A DNA stretch of 64,000 nt from JAVDCA01 sp035293985 (GCA_035293985.1 DATGLS010000040.1:62001-126000); one strand, 5' to 3'; positions 42,101-50,315 are shown, counted from the first letter of the stretch. Numbers and translations are program-made. Notes: generated by a model not told the origin, from the letters alone.

Positions 42101-43057
42101 GACTCCCGTCCCGAGGACGGGGGTGTTCGTCGGTTGCATTAATATGGGCCCATTGACATCGACCCGCACGTTGCCGGTATTGCTGCCGGCCTGGACGCCC
42201 CAGAAAACCGCGTTGATCGTGCCGCCGGCGGTCACGAAGGTATCGTCGGCGCTCGAGTTGAACGCGCTGATGCCGGTGTTGTTGATAGGATTGTTGGCGA
42301 GGCCGATCTGTCCGCCGGTCACGTCGACCCGGATTCCACCTGATGAGTTGGCGACGAGCCCGTTTCCGCCCAGGAGCGTTCCGCCGGCCATGTTGATGGT
42401 GTTGAGGCCGGCGGCCGTCGTGGTCGATACCGCGCTGGCAACGACGTTGCCGGTTATATTATTGGCGATCGTCGCTGTAACGGTGCCGCTGCCGCTCGTC
42501 GTGGCGGAGAGCCCGCCTTGTCCACTCGACAGCGCGCCCGTGCCGTTGAACACGATGTTGCCGCCGCTCGTGTTGGTCATCACGACCGCGGTGGTGAAGC
42601 TCGTGCCGTTCACCGCGCCGGCGCCCCCGTAGGTGACGGTGCCGCCGTTGCCGGCGAGGTTGATCACGCCGTCGCTGACGGCCGGGAAACTGTAGTTCGC
42701 CGTACCGCTGTTCGTCATGCTGATGGTGTGGGCGCTCGTGCCGACTGCCTCCAGCGACAACCCGAATGTGTCGATCGTGACACCGGAATGGATCGTGCCG
42801 ACCAGGTTGGCGTCGAACGATTGCGTGCGGTCGCTCGTCGGCGTGTTGGTGCTGGTCGTGTTCGTCGTGTCCGCCGTCGTCGTATTGGCGGCGCAGTCGA
42901 TCGTGACCGTGGTCGTGCCGTTGGCGATGCAGGCGGCCCGCGCGCTGCCGGGATCGGCGAATGTCGTCAGGATGCCGCCCGCGAGCGCGGTGCCGGCGAG
43001 AAGGATGCGGCGCCGGTGGCGGCCGACGGCGGCACGCGTCGCATCGGGCTGGTTCAT
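39131..43057 (-). CDS. Autotransporter (type Va) with very long repetitive passenger, copy 2
   Basis: A 1308-residue secreted protein. Signal segment RILLAGTALAGGILTTFA and cleavage near SARA. The passenger (about 45-900) consists of beta-helix turns, many of one form: G-x-G-x-VTVNIGANITA, then GLATVNMTAGTLSATGDGL, then GGVKINMTGGQI. Each three-part unit recurs several times in DNA as well as protein. A passenger-associated region follows (FKNKG-like FTNKGGFAPGGVGG; VSGSASLAGSVQATF) and then the C-terminal barrel (about 1040-1308; WSAWGTGFGGQGSFAGN) ending WSGLGGVRVAW. GGGGGAA precedes the start at 43057. Probably a surface protein for adhesion or contact; ligand unknown. Confidence 0.88.
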   Translation of the reverse strand: MNQPDATRAAVGRHRRRILLAGTALAGGILTTFADPGSARAACIANGTTTVTIDCAANTTTADTTNTTSTNTPTSDRTQSFDANLVGTIHSGVTIDTFGLSLEAVGTSAHTISMTNSGTANYSFPAVSDGVINLAGNGGTVTYGGAGAVNGTSFTTAVVMTNTSGGNIVFNGTGALSSGQGGLSATTSGSGTVTATIANNITGNVVASAVSTTTAAGLNTINMAGGTLLGGNGLVANSSGGIRVDVTGGQIGLANNPINNTGISAFNSSADDTFVTAGGTINAVFWGVQAGSNTGNVRVDVNGPILMQPTNTPVLGTGVAAGTGGNGAVIVNVNNLISAPLNQDIGVSAKSLANATVTVNIGADITAGAGSANAVGVLANGTNGLTSVNMTAGMMSTSGVGIQAISSGTGGVRVNMTGGQIGTNTVAVGNGIVAESNGTSGDVFITGGTIFAADDGILAGASSSASTGNIRVDVGGTILAASSGNLGDSAVGASTAGSGTVTVNVDAAVISANGMGVNASSSGNGAVTVNIGANITADSLLSTTTFRGVIAAGHNGLATVNMTAGTLSATGDGLTATSGGTGGVKINMTGGQIITTGGASTPPGNNAGIVAFTTGPSGNVDVTANTINSFGDGIAAAIDNGANNGTITVTANGAITTSNNINTFGISVLNAIGSTGSAHVTVNNAVIGGVTGVAFNFGTGNTLTVSPGGSIATFLGLTGDAIFVNGSGSIAVSNAGTITGNLVMASPNSSFSNETTGLLNAGPTFTLNGNFTNKGGFAPGGVGGILTTSLTGNFIQTGSGKYLVDVAPSAADKTQVSGSASLAGSVQATFIPGNYMAKSYKIMSASSISGTFASLSTINLPAGFSAKLGYTTTDVDLLLSLGLASPGSGSGSTSAASQPSQFSGIVLNRNQFAVATAVDNFFNTNGTLNAAFTGLVNTPASFLPAALSSLSGEINTGAATATHQVMGQFLDTMLDPFVDGHDTPVTPSQMPGSAAMSFAAEPPPLDIVAAAAPAINKAPPPIDFDRRWSAWGTGFGGQGSFAGNALVGSNDLSVHTGGLIAGLDRRLGPDTLIGVAIGGNSLSYGLAGGLGTGHGEGAQAGVYGSQRFGPAYFSAAGSYAWQNLSTDRNVMVGGMNDHLTARFNAQGAGARVEGGARFAVTDHFGITPYAAGEAQALRLPAYSETDATGLAAFALNYAAKTTTDRHSELGARLDGRFRLSDESMLILRARAAWAYDFSSAPSANATFQALPGFGFTVLGAAPDRNSALASVSAEYRLANGVSFVTKFDGQFGDTTHVWSGLGGVRVAW

Positions 43058-43111
43058 CTCTCGTTCCCCCACGAATACGCAACCGCCTTATCGCCGCCAC
43101 GACGCAGCGTG

Positions 43112-43385
43112 GCGCGCGATTTCATCGGTGGTAACGGGGGCCACTCACGCGTGTCGCGCACGGGAGCGCGGTGGATGTGAACGAAGACGCAGGGTCAGCC
43201 GATTGGTGGCGAACGTTGCATTCACGTCACACTCTTGCGCGCGCAAACATGGGCAGAACCGCGCCGCAATTGAACGCTCGCGCGGTCGTTTTGATGTCGC
43301 TTTGGTCGAACGGCCTATCTGCAAGTTCAGCCGCACTACCTTTGTCGTGGATAGCGCGGGGCGCGGAGAGCACGATGCAAGCTTT
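43112..43385 (-). promoter_or_regulatory. Autotransporter leader/promoter region, copy B
   Basis: Part of a 579-base gap upstream of autotransporter 2. Ordered blocks match copy A at 36698-36970: GGTAACGGGGG, GTGTCGCGCACGGGAGCGCG, TGAACGAAGACGCAG, GGCAGAACCGCGCCG, TATCTGCAAG and ACTACCTTTGTCGTGGATAGC. The homology stops near 43385, before the family B repeat that leads into lepA. Here the other side is not an AraC gene, so the shared part most likely belongs to the autotransporter promoter. Confidence 0.75.
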
Positions 43386-43449
43386 ATGTCGGCGCCGGAT
43401 CCGTCGATGGGACACGTGACGAGGGCAGCACCTCGCTTGGTGCCAGCGC

Positions 43450-43593
43450 CCCCTCTCCCGCGCAGGCGTCGCGCTGGCGGGGAGGGGCGCCGCTTCCTCC
43501 GAATTTGCGGCTTCCTATTGGTCGCCTCTCGCTCGTCCGAGAGATCCTCACCCGGCGCGCTGCGCGCGCCACCCTCTCCCTGCGGGAGAGGGT
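43450..43593. repeat. GC-rich palindromic repeat (family B), copy 4
   Basis: CCCTCTCCCGCGCAGGCG, GGCGGGGAGGGGCGCCG, CTCACCCGGCGCGC and CACCCTCTCCCTGCGGGAGAGGG form several hairpins. It lies in the leader of lepA; its right end is 44 bases before the lepA ATG, so it is probably transcribed as part of the lepA 5' end or marks the promoter-proximal boundary. Confidence 0.75.
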
Positions 43594-43636
43594 TTGCAGC
43601 CTTGGACGGCGCCTCGCCCGGTGCTATCTCGGCGCC

Positions 43637-45442
43637 ATGCCGTCGGTGCCTATCCAGAACATCCGCAATTTCTCGATCGTGGCCCATATCGACCACGGCA
43701 AATCGACCCTGGCCGACCGCCTGATCCAGCTCACGGGCGGGCTGACCGACCGCGAGATGGTCGAGCAGGTGCTCGATTCCATGGACATCGAGCGCGAGCG
43801 CGGCATCACCATCAAGGCGCAGACCGTGCGGCTCAACTACCGGGCCCGCGACGGCAAGGACTATGTTCTCAACCTGATCGACACGCCCGGGCACGTCGAT
43901 TTCGCCTACGAGGTCAACAGGTCACTTGCCGCCTGCGAGGGTTCCCTGCTCGTCGTCGACGCCAGCCAGGGCGTCGAGGCGCAGACGCTCGCCAACGTCT
44001 ACCAGGCGATCGACAACAATCACGAGGTCGTCCCCGTCCTCAACAAGATCGACCTGCCCGCGGCCGAGCCCGCCAAGGTCAAGCAGCAGATCGAGGACGT
44101 GATCGGGCTCGACGCCTCGAACGCGATCGAGATCTCGGCCAAGACCGGCCTCAATATCGACGGCGTGCTGGAGGCGATCGTCACCCGCCTGCCGCCGCCC
44201 AAGGGCGACGCCACGGCGACGCTCAAGGCGCTGCTGGTCGACAGCTGGTACGACGCCTATCTCGGCGTGGTCGTGCTGGTGCGTGTCGTCGATGGCGTGC
44301 TCAAGAAGGGCGACCGCATCCGCATGATGGGCACCAACGCGAGCTACGAGGTCGACCGCGTCGGCGTGTTCAAGCCCAAGCTCGAGCTCGTCGACGAGCT
44401 CGGGCCGGGCGAGATCGGCATGCTCACGGCCTCGATCAAGGAGGTGGCCGACACTCGCGTCGGCGACACCATCACGGACGACCGCAAGCCGGTCGACAAG
44501 CCGCTGCCCGGCTTCCGCCCGTCGATCCCGGTGGTTTTTTGCGGCCTCTTCCCGGTCGATGCCGCCCAGTTCGAGGATCTGCGTGCCGCCATGGGCAAGC
44601 TGCGCCTCAACGACGCGAGCTTCTCCTACGAGATGGAAACGTCGGCCGCGCTCGGCTTCGGCTTCCGCTGCGGCTTCCTCGGCCTGCTCCACCTGGAAAT
44701 CATCCAGGAGCGGCTGTCGCGCGAGTTCAACCTCGACCTGATCGCGACCGCGCCGTCGGTCATCTACAAGGTCAAGACCACCGACGGCCGCGAGCTCGAC
44801 ATCCACAACCCGGTCGACATGCCGGAGCCCAACCACGTGGCCGAGATGCAGGAGCCGTGGATCGAGGCGACCATTCTCACCCCCGACGAATATCTCGGCG
44901 CCGTGCTCAAGCTCTGCCAGGACCGGCGCGGCACTCAGAAGGAGCTCACCTACGTCGGCGCCCGCGCCATGGTGAAGTACGACCTGCCGCTCAACGAGGT
45001 GGTGTTCGACTTCTACGATCGCCTCAAGTCGGTGTCGCGCGGCTACGCGTCGTTCGACTATCACCTCACCGACTACAAGGTCGCCGACTTGGTGAAGCTG
45101 CAGATGCTCGTCAACGGCGATCCGGTCGATGCGCTCGCCATGCTGGTCCATCGCACCCGCGCCGAGACCCGCGGCCGTGCCATGGCGGAGAAGCTCAAGG
45201 AGCTGATTCCGCCGCACATGTTCCAGGTGCCGATCCAGGCCGCGATCGGCGGCAAGATCATCGCCCGCGAGACCGTGCGCGCCTTCCGCAAGGACGTCAC
45301 CGCCAAGTGCTACGGCGGCGACGCGACCCGCAAGCGCAAGCTGCTCGACAAGCAGAAGGAAGGCAAGAAGCGCATGCGCCAGTTCGGCAAGGTCGACATC
45401 CCGCAGGAAGCCTTCATCGCCGCGCTCAAGGTGGATGTGTAA
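43637..45442 (+). CDS. lepA: Translation elongation factor 4 (LepA)
   Basis: A 601-residue translational GTPase, full length for the family. G1 is AHIDHGKST, followed by ERERGITIKAQTV (switch 1), DTPGHVDF (G3), NKIDLPAAEP (G4) and EISAKTG (G5), then domain II and an EF-G-like C-terminal region. LepA promotes back-translocation or ribosome biogenesis fidelity at low cation concentration. The start at 43637 (MPSVPIQNIRNFSI) was chosen because family members begin there and the upstream ORF part is repeat-encoded. There is no good Shine-Dalgarno sequence. Highly conserved housekeeping gene. Confidence 0.97.
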   Translation: MPSVPIQNIRNFSIVAHIDHGKSTLADRLIQLTGGLTDREMVEQVLDSMDIERERGITIKAQTVRLNYRARDGKDYVLNLIDTPGHVDFAYEVNRSLAACEGSLLVVDASQGVEAQTLANVYQAIDNNHEVVPVLNKIDLPAAEPAKVKQQIEDVIGLDASNAIEISAKTGLNIDGVLEAIVTRLPPPKGDATATLKALLVDSWYDAYLGVVVLVRVVDGVLKKGDRIRMMGTNASYEVDRVGVFKPKLELVDELGPGEIGMLTASIKEVADTRVGDTITDDRKPVDKPLPGFRPSIPVVFCGLFPVDAAQFEDLRAAMGKLRLNDASFSYEMETSAALGFGFRCGFLGLLHLEIIQERLSREFNLDLIATAPSVIYKVKTTDGRELDIHNPVDMPEPNHVAEMQEPWIEATILTPDEYLGAVLKLCQDRRGTQKELTYVGARAMVKYDLPLNEVVFDFYDRLKSVSRGYASFDYHLTDYKVADLVKLQMLVNGDPVDALAMLVHRTRAETRGRAMAEKLKELIPPHMFQVPIQAAIGGKIIARETVRAFRKDVTAKCYGGDATRKRKLLDKQKEGKKRMRQFGKVDIPQEAFIAALKVDV

Positions 45443-45465
45443 GGTATTTGGAGTGGTCTTTCGTC

Positions 45466-45548
45466 GCCATGGCCGGGCTTGTCCCGGCCATCCACGTCTT
45501 GCTTCGCCGCCAAGACGTGGATGCCCGGCACAAGGCCGGGCATGACGG
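45466..45548. repeat. Palindromic repeat, GGCCGGGCTTGTCCCGGCCATCCACG type (family E)
   Basis: CCACGTCTTG and CAAGACGTGG form the inner stem, and GGCCGGGCTTGTCCCGGCC and GCCCGGCACAAGGCCGGGC are the outer hairpins. When read through, these elements encode phrases like MAGLVPAIHV. Other copies: 53369-53468 and a remnant at 20719-20754. It follows the lepA stop and may act as its transcript end. The rest of the 45443-45738 gap shows nothing recognisable. Confidence 0.85.
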
Positions 45549-45738
45549 AGCTTGATCTGACGGTCTTGCCCCATCGACGCGGCGCTCCTCCTATTCAAGT
45601 CCTTCACCTCATGGTGAGTTGCTCACCGGCGTGGCCGACCCCTACGCATGAAACGCGCGGCGCGTCTCGAACCATGGGCCACCGATGCGAGCGGCAAGGA
45701 TGGAGGGGAGAGGGTGGCAAGCAGCCGCCCATCGAGCG

Positions 45739-46131
45739 TCACCCCCCGATCACCGCGACGCCCTGAATCTCGATCAACATCTCCGGTCGCGCAAAATGCG
45801 ACACCGTGATCAGCGCGCTCGCCGGAAACTTCCCGTTGGTGAAGATCGCGCGCCGCAGCTCGACGAAGCGGTCGCCGTGGCGCGGATCGTTGATGAACAC
45901 CGTCATCGTCACCATGTCGGCGAGGCTGCCGCCGACGCGCTTCAGCGTCGCGTCGATCAGGGCGAAGATCGTCCTCGTCTGGGCGTCGAAGTCGCCGGAG
46001 ATGTCGCGGCCCTCGGCGTCGCGGGTCGCGGTCTGTCCCGCGAGCCAGACGGTGCGGCCGCCCTGGGTGATGACGGCGGGCGAGAAGGCGCGTGTCTTCT
46101 GAAAATCGCTCGGCTCGAGATATTCGGTCAT
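45739..46131 (-). CDS. RidA/YjgF-family protein lacking the imine-binding Arg
   Basis: A 130-residue trimeric Rid-fold protein: VWLAGQTATRDAEG, DFDAQTRTIFALIDATLKRV and MVTMTVFINDPRHGDRF are the family's core. In RidA the motif near the C terminus is PAR-S-C-V, with the Arg binding the 2-aminoacrylate carboxylate. Here it is FPASALITV, so the Arg is replaced by Ser. The protein is therefore unlikely to be a classical RidA imine deaminase and belongs to a divergent Rid subgroup of unknown substrate. AAGGAG precedes the start at 46131. On the same strand as the L,D-transpeptidase, 50 bases downstream of it. Confidence 0.85.
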   Translation of the reverse strand: MTEYLEPSDFQKTRAFSPAVITQGGRTVWLAGQTATRDAEGRDISGDFDAQTRTIFALIDATLKRVGGSLADMVTMTVFINDPRHGDRFVELRRAIFTNGKFPASALITVSHFARPEMLIEIQGVAVIGG

Positions 46132-46181
46132 GACGGCTCCTTGCCGGGGATGTCTCCGCCGGCAAAGCGCCTCATGCGCCG

Positions 46182-46634
46182 TCAGCGGATCACGATCCGA
46201 GTATGGGCCGCGCCTTCCTGCTGCACCAGATCGAACAGGGTCGAGGCATTGTCGGGATGCAGCCGCACGCAGCCGTGCGAGGCCGGGTGGCCGAGCCGGG
46301 AGACGATCATGGTGCCGTGGATCGCGAACGGGCCGCGGAAGAAGATCGAATGCGGCATCGGCGCCATGCCGAAGGCGTGCGAGTACCACATCCGCTCCAT
46401 GCGCTGCGGGTGGAACGTGCCGGAGGGGGGCCCGCCATGCAGGCCGGTCGACACCGCCCAGGTGTAGCGCTGATAGCCGTCGACCGTGACGCTCATCTGC
46501 TGCGTCGATTTGTCGACCGTGATCAGCACCTCGGCGGCGGCCGGCGCAGCAAGGGCGCCGACGGCGGTGAGTGCCGCGGCGCCCATCGCGATCCGGCGCA
46601 GCGCCGTGCGCCACGCGATCAATTTGTCGAACAT
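46182..46634 (-). CDS. L,D-transpeptidase (YkuD domain)
   Basis: A 150-residue exported enzyme. Signal segment LRRIAMGAAALTAVGALAAPAAA, then a YkuD domain with the catalytic pattern AIHGTMIVSRLGHPASHGCV, where His and Cys of SHGC-V-R are active-site residues. It forms 3-3 peptidoglycan cross-links or attaches proteins to peptidoglycan in the periplasm; short single-domain members are common in Rhizobiales. The start at 46634 follows from the signal peptide, with GGGG upstream. Divergent from mepA, another peptidoglycan enzyme, so the pair may share a promoter region. Confidence 0.9.
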   Translation of the reverse strand: MFDKLIAWRTALRRIAMGAAALTAVGALAAPAAAEVLITVDKSTQQMSVTVDGYQRYTWAVSTGLHGGPPSGTFHPQRMERMWYSHAFGMAPMPHSIFFRGPFAIHGTMIVSRLGHPASHGCVRLHPDNASTLFDLVQQEGAAHTRIVIR

Positions 46635-46765
46635 CCCCGTTCCCCAGTCCCTCACGCCCATCTGCCGCCATCTTTGCGGACGACGCCAGGGCTCTGCAAA
46701 ACCTGCGACGATGGCACGCGCCGCCGTCATTCAATATTTGCGATGGATCGGTTAAAAGACCGTCG

Positions 46766-47707
46766 ATGTCGGCGAAATCGCTCGCTCCTCTTGCATCGCT
46801 GCTGATCCCGCTGGCGCTGGCGGCCACGTCCGCCGCCGCGCAGGATCTCGGCACGCTCGATCCCAAGCCGTTGCCGCCGCTCGCGCATCCCGACGATCCG
46901 AAGACGCCCGCCCGCGAGCTGTTCGGCCGCGTCCTCAAGCCGACCGAGGGGCCGGCGCGCTCGATCGGCTTCTACGCCCACGGCTGCCTCGAGGGCGGCG
47001 TCGCACTGCCGATCGACGGGCCTACCTGGCAGGTCATGCGGCTGTCGCGCAACCGCAACTGGGGCAGCCCGCGGCTGGTCAAGTTTCTCGAGCGGCTGTC
47101 CACGAATGCCGCCAAGGTCGGCTGGCCCGGCCTCCTGGTGGGCGACATGTCGCAGCCGCGCGGCGGGCCGATGATCACCGGCCATGCCAGCCACCAGATC
47201 GGCCTCGACGCCGACATCTGGCTCACCCCGATGCCCGACCACACCCTCACGCGCAAGGAGCGCGAGGAGATGTCCGCCACCATGGTGGTGGCGCCGAGCC
47301 GCCTCGACGTCGATCCCAAGGTATGGACCCCGGCGCATTTCAACGTGATCAAGACCGCGGCCGAGGACCCGGACGTCGAGCGCATCTTCGTCAATGCGGC
47401 GATCAAGAAGGCGCTGTGCCGCGAGGTCGGCAGCGACCGCGCCTGGCTGCACAAGGTGCGGCCGTGGTGGGGCCACGACTACCACTTCCATGTCCGCCTC
47501 ACCTGCTCGCCCGATAACCCGGCGTGCGAGAAGCAGCCGCCGCCCGGCCCCGAGGACGGCTGCGGCAAGGAGCTCGACTGGTGGTTCAAGGATTCGATCA
47601 TCCACCCGAAGCCGCCGCCGGCGAACGCACCGCCCGCCAAGCCGCGCCCGCCGATGACCATGGCGGCCCTGCCGGCGGCGTGCAAAGCCGTGCTCAAGGC
47701 GCCGTAG
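46766..47707 (+). CDS. mepA: Penicillin-insensitive murein DD-endopeptidase MepA
   Basis: A 313-residue periplasmic zinc endopeptidase. A signal peptide (LASLLIPLALAATSAAAQ) precedes the LAS-type metallopeptidase core: GHASHQIGLDADIW provides His and Asp ligands and GHDYHFHVRL the third and catalytic His residues. Conserved Cys pairs (CLEGG, LTCSPDNPACE) match MepA disulfides. It cleaves D-Ala-mDAP cross-links. The tail is Pro/Ala-rich. The start at 46766 is preceded by AAAAGACC, a weak ribosome site. Divergent from the L,D-transpeptidase gene with 131 bases between, so cell-wall functions cluster here. Confidence 0.95.
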   Translation: MSAKSLAPLASLLIPLALAATSAAAQDLGTLDPKPLPPLAHPDDPKTPARELFGRVLKPTEGPARSIGFYAHGCLEGGVALPIDGPTWQVMRLSRNRNWGSPRLVKFLERLSTNAAKVGWPGLLVGDMSQPRGGPMITGHASHQIGLDADIWLTPMPDHTLTRKEREEMSATMVVAPSRLDVDPKVWTPAHFNVIKTAAEDPDVERIFVNAAIKKALCREVGSDRAWLHKVRPWWGHDYHFHVRLTCSPDNPACEKQPPPGPEDGCGKELDWWFKDSIIHPKPPPANAPPAKPRPPMTMAALPAACKAVLKAP

Positions 47708-47720
47708 CCTTTGTCTTTGC

Positions 47721-47811
47721 CGTAGCCCGGATGAAGGCGCGGAGCCCCGCGATCCGGGGTCTGCCTTTCGCGGAGAAGCCTTCCCCGCATGTCGCTTCGC
47801 TCCATGCGGGC
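47721..47811. repeat. Palindromic repeat with GTAGCCCGGATGA start (family F)
   Basis: CGTAGCCCGGATGAAGGCGC with CCCCGCGATCCGGGG, then CCCGCATGTCGCTTCGCTCC with ATGCGGG, forms two hairpins. Repeats starting TAGCCCGGATG are common in related genomes (from memory). It fills the gap between mepA and the P450 gene. Confidence 0.7.
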
Positions 47812-47885
47812 GACGCGCCTGCCACAAAACGTGCGGCATCGTCGACCAGAGTCCTGCGAACTGTGAGGACTCCGAGGACGCCCCC

Positions 47886-49088
47886 ATGCCTGTCGACATC
47901 TCCAGCCAGGACTACTTCCGCAATCCCGCCGCCGCGATGGCGGCGCTGCGCGCGGCAGGCCCCGTCGTCGAGGTGCGCTTCCCGCTCATCGGCGACGTGT
48001 GGACGACGACGACCCAGGAGCTCGCCGATCGCGTGCTCAAGGACAGCGACACCTTCACGGTGCGCCGCGCCGACGGCGAGGTGGTCGGCCTGCGCTGGTG
48101 GATGCCGCGCATCATCCGCCTGCTCTCCGAGCACATGCTGTCGATGGACGAGCCCGACCATCGCCGGCTGCGCGAGGTCGTCGAGGAGGCGTTCCGCCGC
48201 CGCGCCATCCTCGACATGGAGCCGCGCATCGGCGCGCTCGCCGACGAGCTCGCCGGTGCGCTGTTCGCCGACGGCAGCCCGGCCGACCTGGTCGAGCGCT
48301 ACGCCCGCCGGCTGCCGCTGTCGGTGATCTGCGAGCTGCTCGGCCTGCCGCTCGCCGACCGGCCGATGTTCTCCGCCTGGGCGCACAAGTTCACGCGCTT
48401 CACCGGCCCGGTCGGCATCTTCTCGCTGGTGCCGAGCGTTCTCGCCCTGAAACGATACATCGAGCGCCGGCTCGACGCCGCGCGCGAGCACGGCGGCGAG
48501 GGTCTCATCGCCGAGCTGGTGCGCGTCGAGCGGGAGGGCGGGCGCATCAGCCGCAACGAGATGATCGCGATGGTCTTCCTGCTGCTGCTCGCCGGCCACG
48601 AGACGACGACGCACCTGATCAGCGGCTCGGTCTACGAGCTGGTGAAAAATCCGGGATTGCGCGACTGGCTCGAGCAGGATTGGAGCCGGGTCAACATGGC
48701 GGTCGAGGAGCTGTTGCGCTTCGTCACGCCGGTGCAGTTCACCAAGCCGCGCTACGTGCGCCGCGAGGTCGATCTCGGCGGCGTCAAGCTGAAGAAGGGC
48801 GACAGGATCATGCCCATGCTGGTCGCCGCCAACGCCGACCCGCACGCCAATGCCGATCCCCAGCGCCTCACGCTCGATCGCCGGCCGAACCGCCACCTCG
48901 CCTTCGGCACCGGCATCCATTTCTGCCTCGGCCACCAGCTCGCCCGCATCGAGGGCGCCTGCGCGCTGAAGTCGCTCTTTCGCCGCTGGCCTAAGCTGAC
49001 GCTCGCCGTCGACGAGAAGCAGCTGAGGTGGCGCAAGCGGCCTGGCATGCGCGCGCTGGAAACGCTGCCAGTCAGCGCCGGCGCGTAG
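47886..49088 (+). CDS. Cytochrome P450
   Basis: A 400-residue soluble bacterial class I P450. The I-helix oxygen-activation motif is LLAGHETTTHL, the K-helix ExxR is in VEELLRF, and the heme loop FGTGIHFCLGHQLARIEG carries the axial Cys near residue 350. Length and lack of a membrane anchor fit ferredoxin-dependent bacterial P450s. No ferredoxin or reductase gene is next to it, so electrons must come from elsewhere. Substrate unknown. The start follows GAGGAC. Probably a single-gene transcript between a repeat and the low-GC membrane protein gene. Confidence 0.93.
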   Translation: MPVDISSQDYFRNPAAAMAALRAAGPVVEVRFPLIGDVWTTTTQELADRVLKDSDTFTVRRADGEVVGLRWWMPRIIRLLSEHMLSMDEPDHRRLREVVEEAFRRRAILDMEPRIGALADELAGALFADGSPADLVERYARRLPLSVICELLGLPLADRPMFSAWAHKFTRFTGPVGIFSLVPSVLALKRYIERRLDAAREHGGEGLIAELVRVEREGGRISRNEMIAMVFLLLLAGHETTTHLISGSVYELVKNPGLRDWLEQDWSRVNMAVEELLRFVTPVQFTKPRYVRREVDLGGVKLKKGDRIMPMLVAANADPHANADPQRLTLDRRPNRHLAFGTGIHFCLGHQLARIEGACALKSLFRRWPKLTLAVDEKQLRWRKRPGMRALETLPVSAGA

Positions 49089-49146
49089 CCCGGTGTTGCA
49101 CACAACCGATGAGCGTATATGATCCTCCGGGATGGGGGAGGGCTGC

Positions 49147-50136
49147 ATGGCCCAGCGCAGGTTCGTGCTCTGGTGTGCCGGATACCTCGCGGCAATCTGG
49201 ATTATCGCTGTCTTGCCATTTGCGGCTGTGTTGCTTGAATTTGGAGGCATCCCTCTTTGCCCGGGTACCTCGCTCGGTTGGTTCATAGCCACCCTGTACG
49301 GGTCATTCTTCATTTATCCAATTGCGATCGGTGGGCTGTCGATGGCCGCACTTGTCCTGCCCCTTGCAACCGCTCTGTCGCTTCCGAGAACGAACAGGCC
49401 GATCTATCTCTTTGTCGCATTTTACGTTGTGACGACGCTTGTCATCTGCGCGCTTGAGTTCATGGCATCTCCCGACGGATTGTTTCAGGTCACGCCACAG
49501 GCCATTCTCGGTAGCCCGGCGTTTCTGGGGGGGCTGCGCAAGGCCTGTATGGCGCAACAATTTGCAGACTACCCGCGGTTATTTCCATCGTTGGTTGGTC
49601 ACGCGCGAACGTACACCGGCGCGCTGTACTATCCCGGCTTTCTCGCACAAGCCCTGATGCAAAACGCGCTCTTCACCGTCTTCCTCTCATTTCTCTTCCA
49701 TCCGAAGGCGGCCATCGAAAAGAAGGCGCCTTATCTATCAGGCGCGATCTTCTACATCCTTGGATACGCGATCTTCCTCGGATCCATCTGGTGTCTCTTT
49801 CGGCTCTCCTATCGCAACGACATGGCGCATTGGCTCAACAACGACAACCCGTTCGTAGGCGACTATGCTATCGTGGCTCTCTATCTGTTGGTCCTCGCCG
49901 TTTTCGTTCTTTATTTCCAGTTCGACCTCGAGAAGTTTGCAAAGACCATTTCCCAAATCGCGCAGTTTCTGGTTTTTGTTGGCGGTGTTGCGGTCGTCAA
50001 GTTCGATAAGGGCGACAACTTCTTTGGCGTACGCGCCTCTGTGTGGAATATCTTCGCTCTTTTCCTGCTGTTCATTTTTGTCAGCGCGCTCACCCTCGCA
50101 TTCTTGCTGCGGCCACCGCAGAAGAAGAAGCGCTAG
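49147..50136 (+). CDS. Hypothetical polytopic membrane protein, low GC for this region
   Basis: A 329-residue protein with about eight predicted membrane helices, the first being FVLWCAGYLAAIWIIAVLPF and the last VWNIFALFLLFIFVSAL, and a basic C-terminal tail (PPQKKKR). No known motif was recognised. GGGGGAGGG before 49147 defines the start. Base composition (around 55% G+C by eye) and codon use (many ATT, TTT, TAT codons) differ clearly from neighbours, which suggests relatively recent acquisition. It is an orphan: no partner genes with the same composition flank it. Function not predicted. Confidence 0.75.
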   Translation: MAQRRFVLWCAGYLAAIWIIAVLPFAAVLLEFGGIPLCPGTSLGWFIATLYGSFFIYPIAIGGLSMAALVLPLATALSLPRTNRPIYLFVAFYVVTTLVICALEFMASPDGLFQVTPQAILGSPAFLGGLRKACMAQQFADYPRLFPSLVGHARTYTGALYYPGFLAQALMQNALFTVFLSFLFHPKAAIEKKAPYLSGAIFYILGYAIFLGSIWCLFRLSYRNDMAHWLNNDNPFVGDYAIVALYLLVLAVFVLYFQFDLEKFAKTISQIAQFLVFVGGVAVVKFDKGDNFFGVRASVWNIFALFLLFIFVSALTLAFLLRPPQKKKR

Positions 50137-50315
50137 TCGCACTACGAATTGCCGTCACCGCATGACGAGGATTTTTGCGCTATTTGCATCGTCGCTCTCC
50201 AACGCTCCGCCCTATTCGTCACGCAAGCGCCCAGTGATCCGAATCCACCCGCGCAGCAGCCCGCGGGCCCCTTATCGGCTGACCGGCTGATTAGGGATTC
50301 TTTCGCCCACAGCCC

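Noticed and set aside
40600..42700. CRISPR-like appearance of repeated units
   Set aside because: The repeats are coding, vary in length and sequence, continue in one reading frame and match autotransporter beta-helix turns. There are no constant repeats with unique spacers.
43505..43636. N-terminal extension of LepA
   Set aside because: It is encoded by the adjacent GC-rich repeat, and LepA proteins begin at the MPSVPIQ-type start.
45739..46938. A long frame fusing the Rid-type protein with sequence across the L,D-transpeptidase gene
   Set aside because: The upstream part is out of frame with a convincing YkuD gene, and the Rid-type gene has its own AAGGAG and ATG at 46131.
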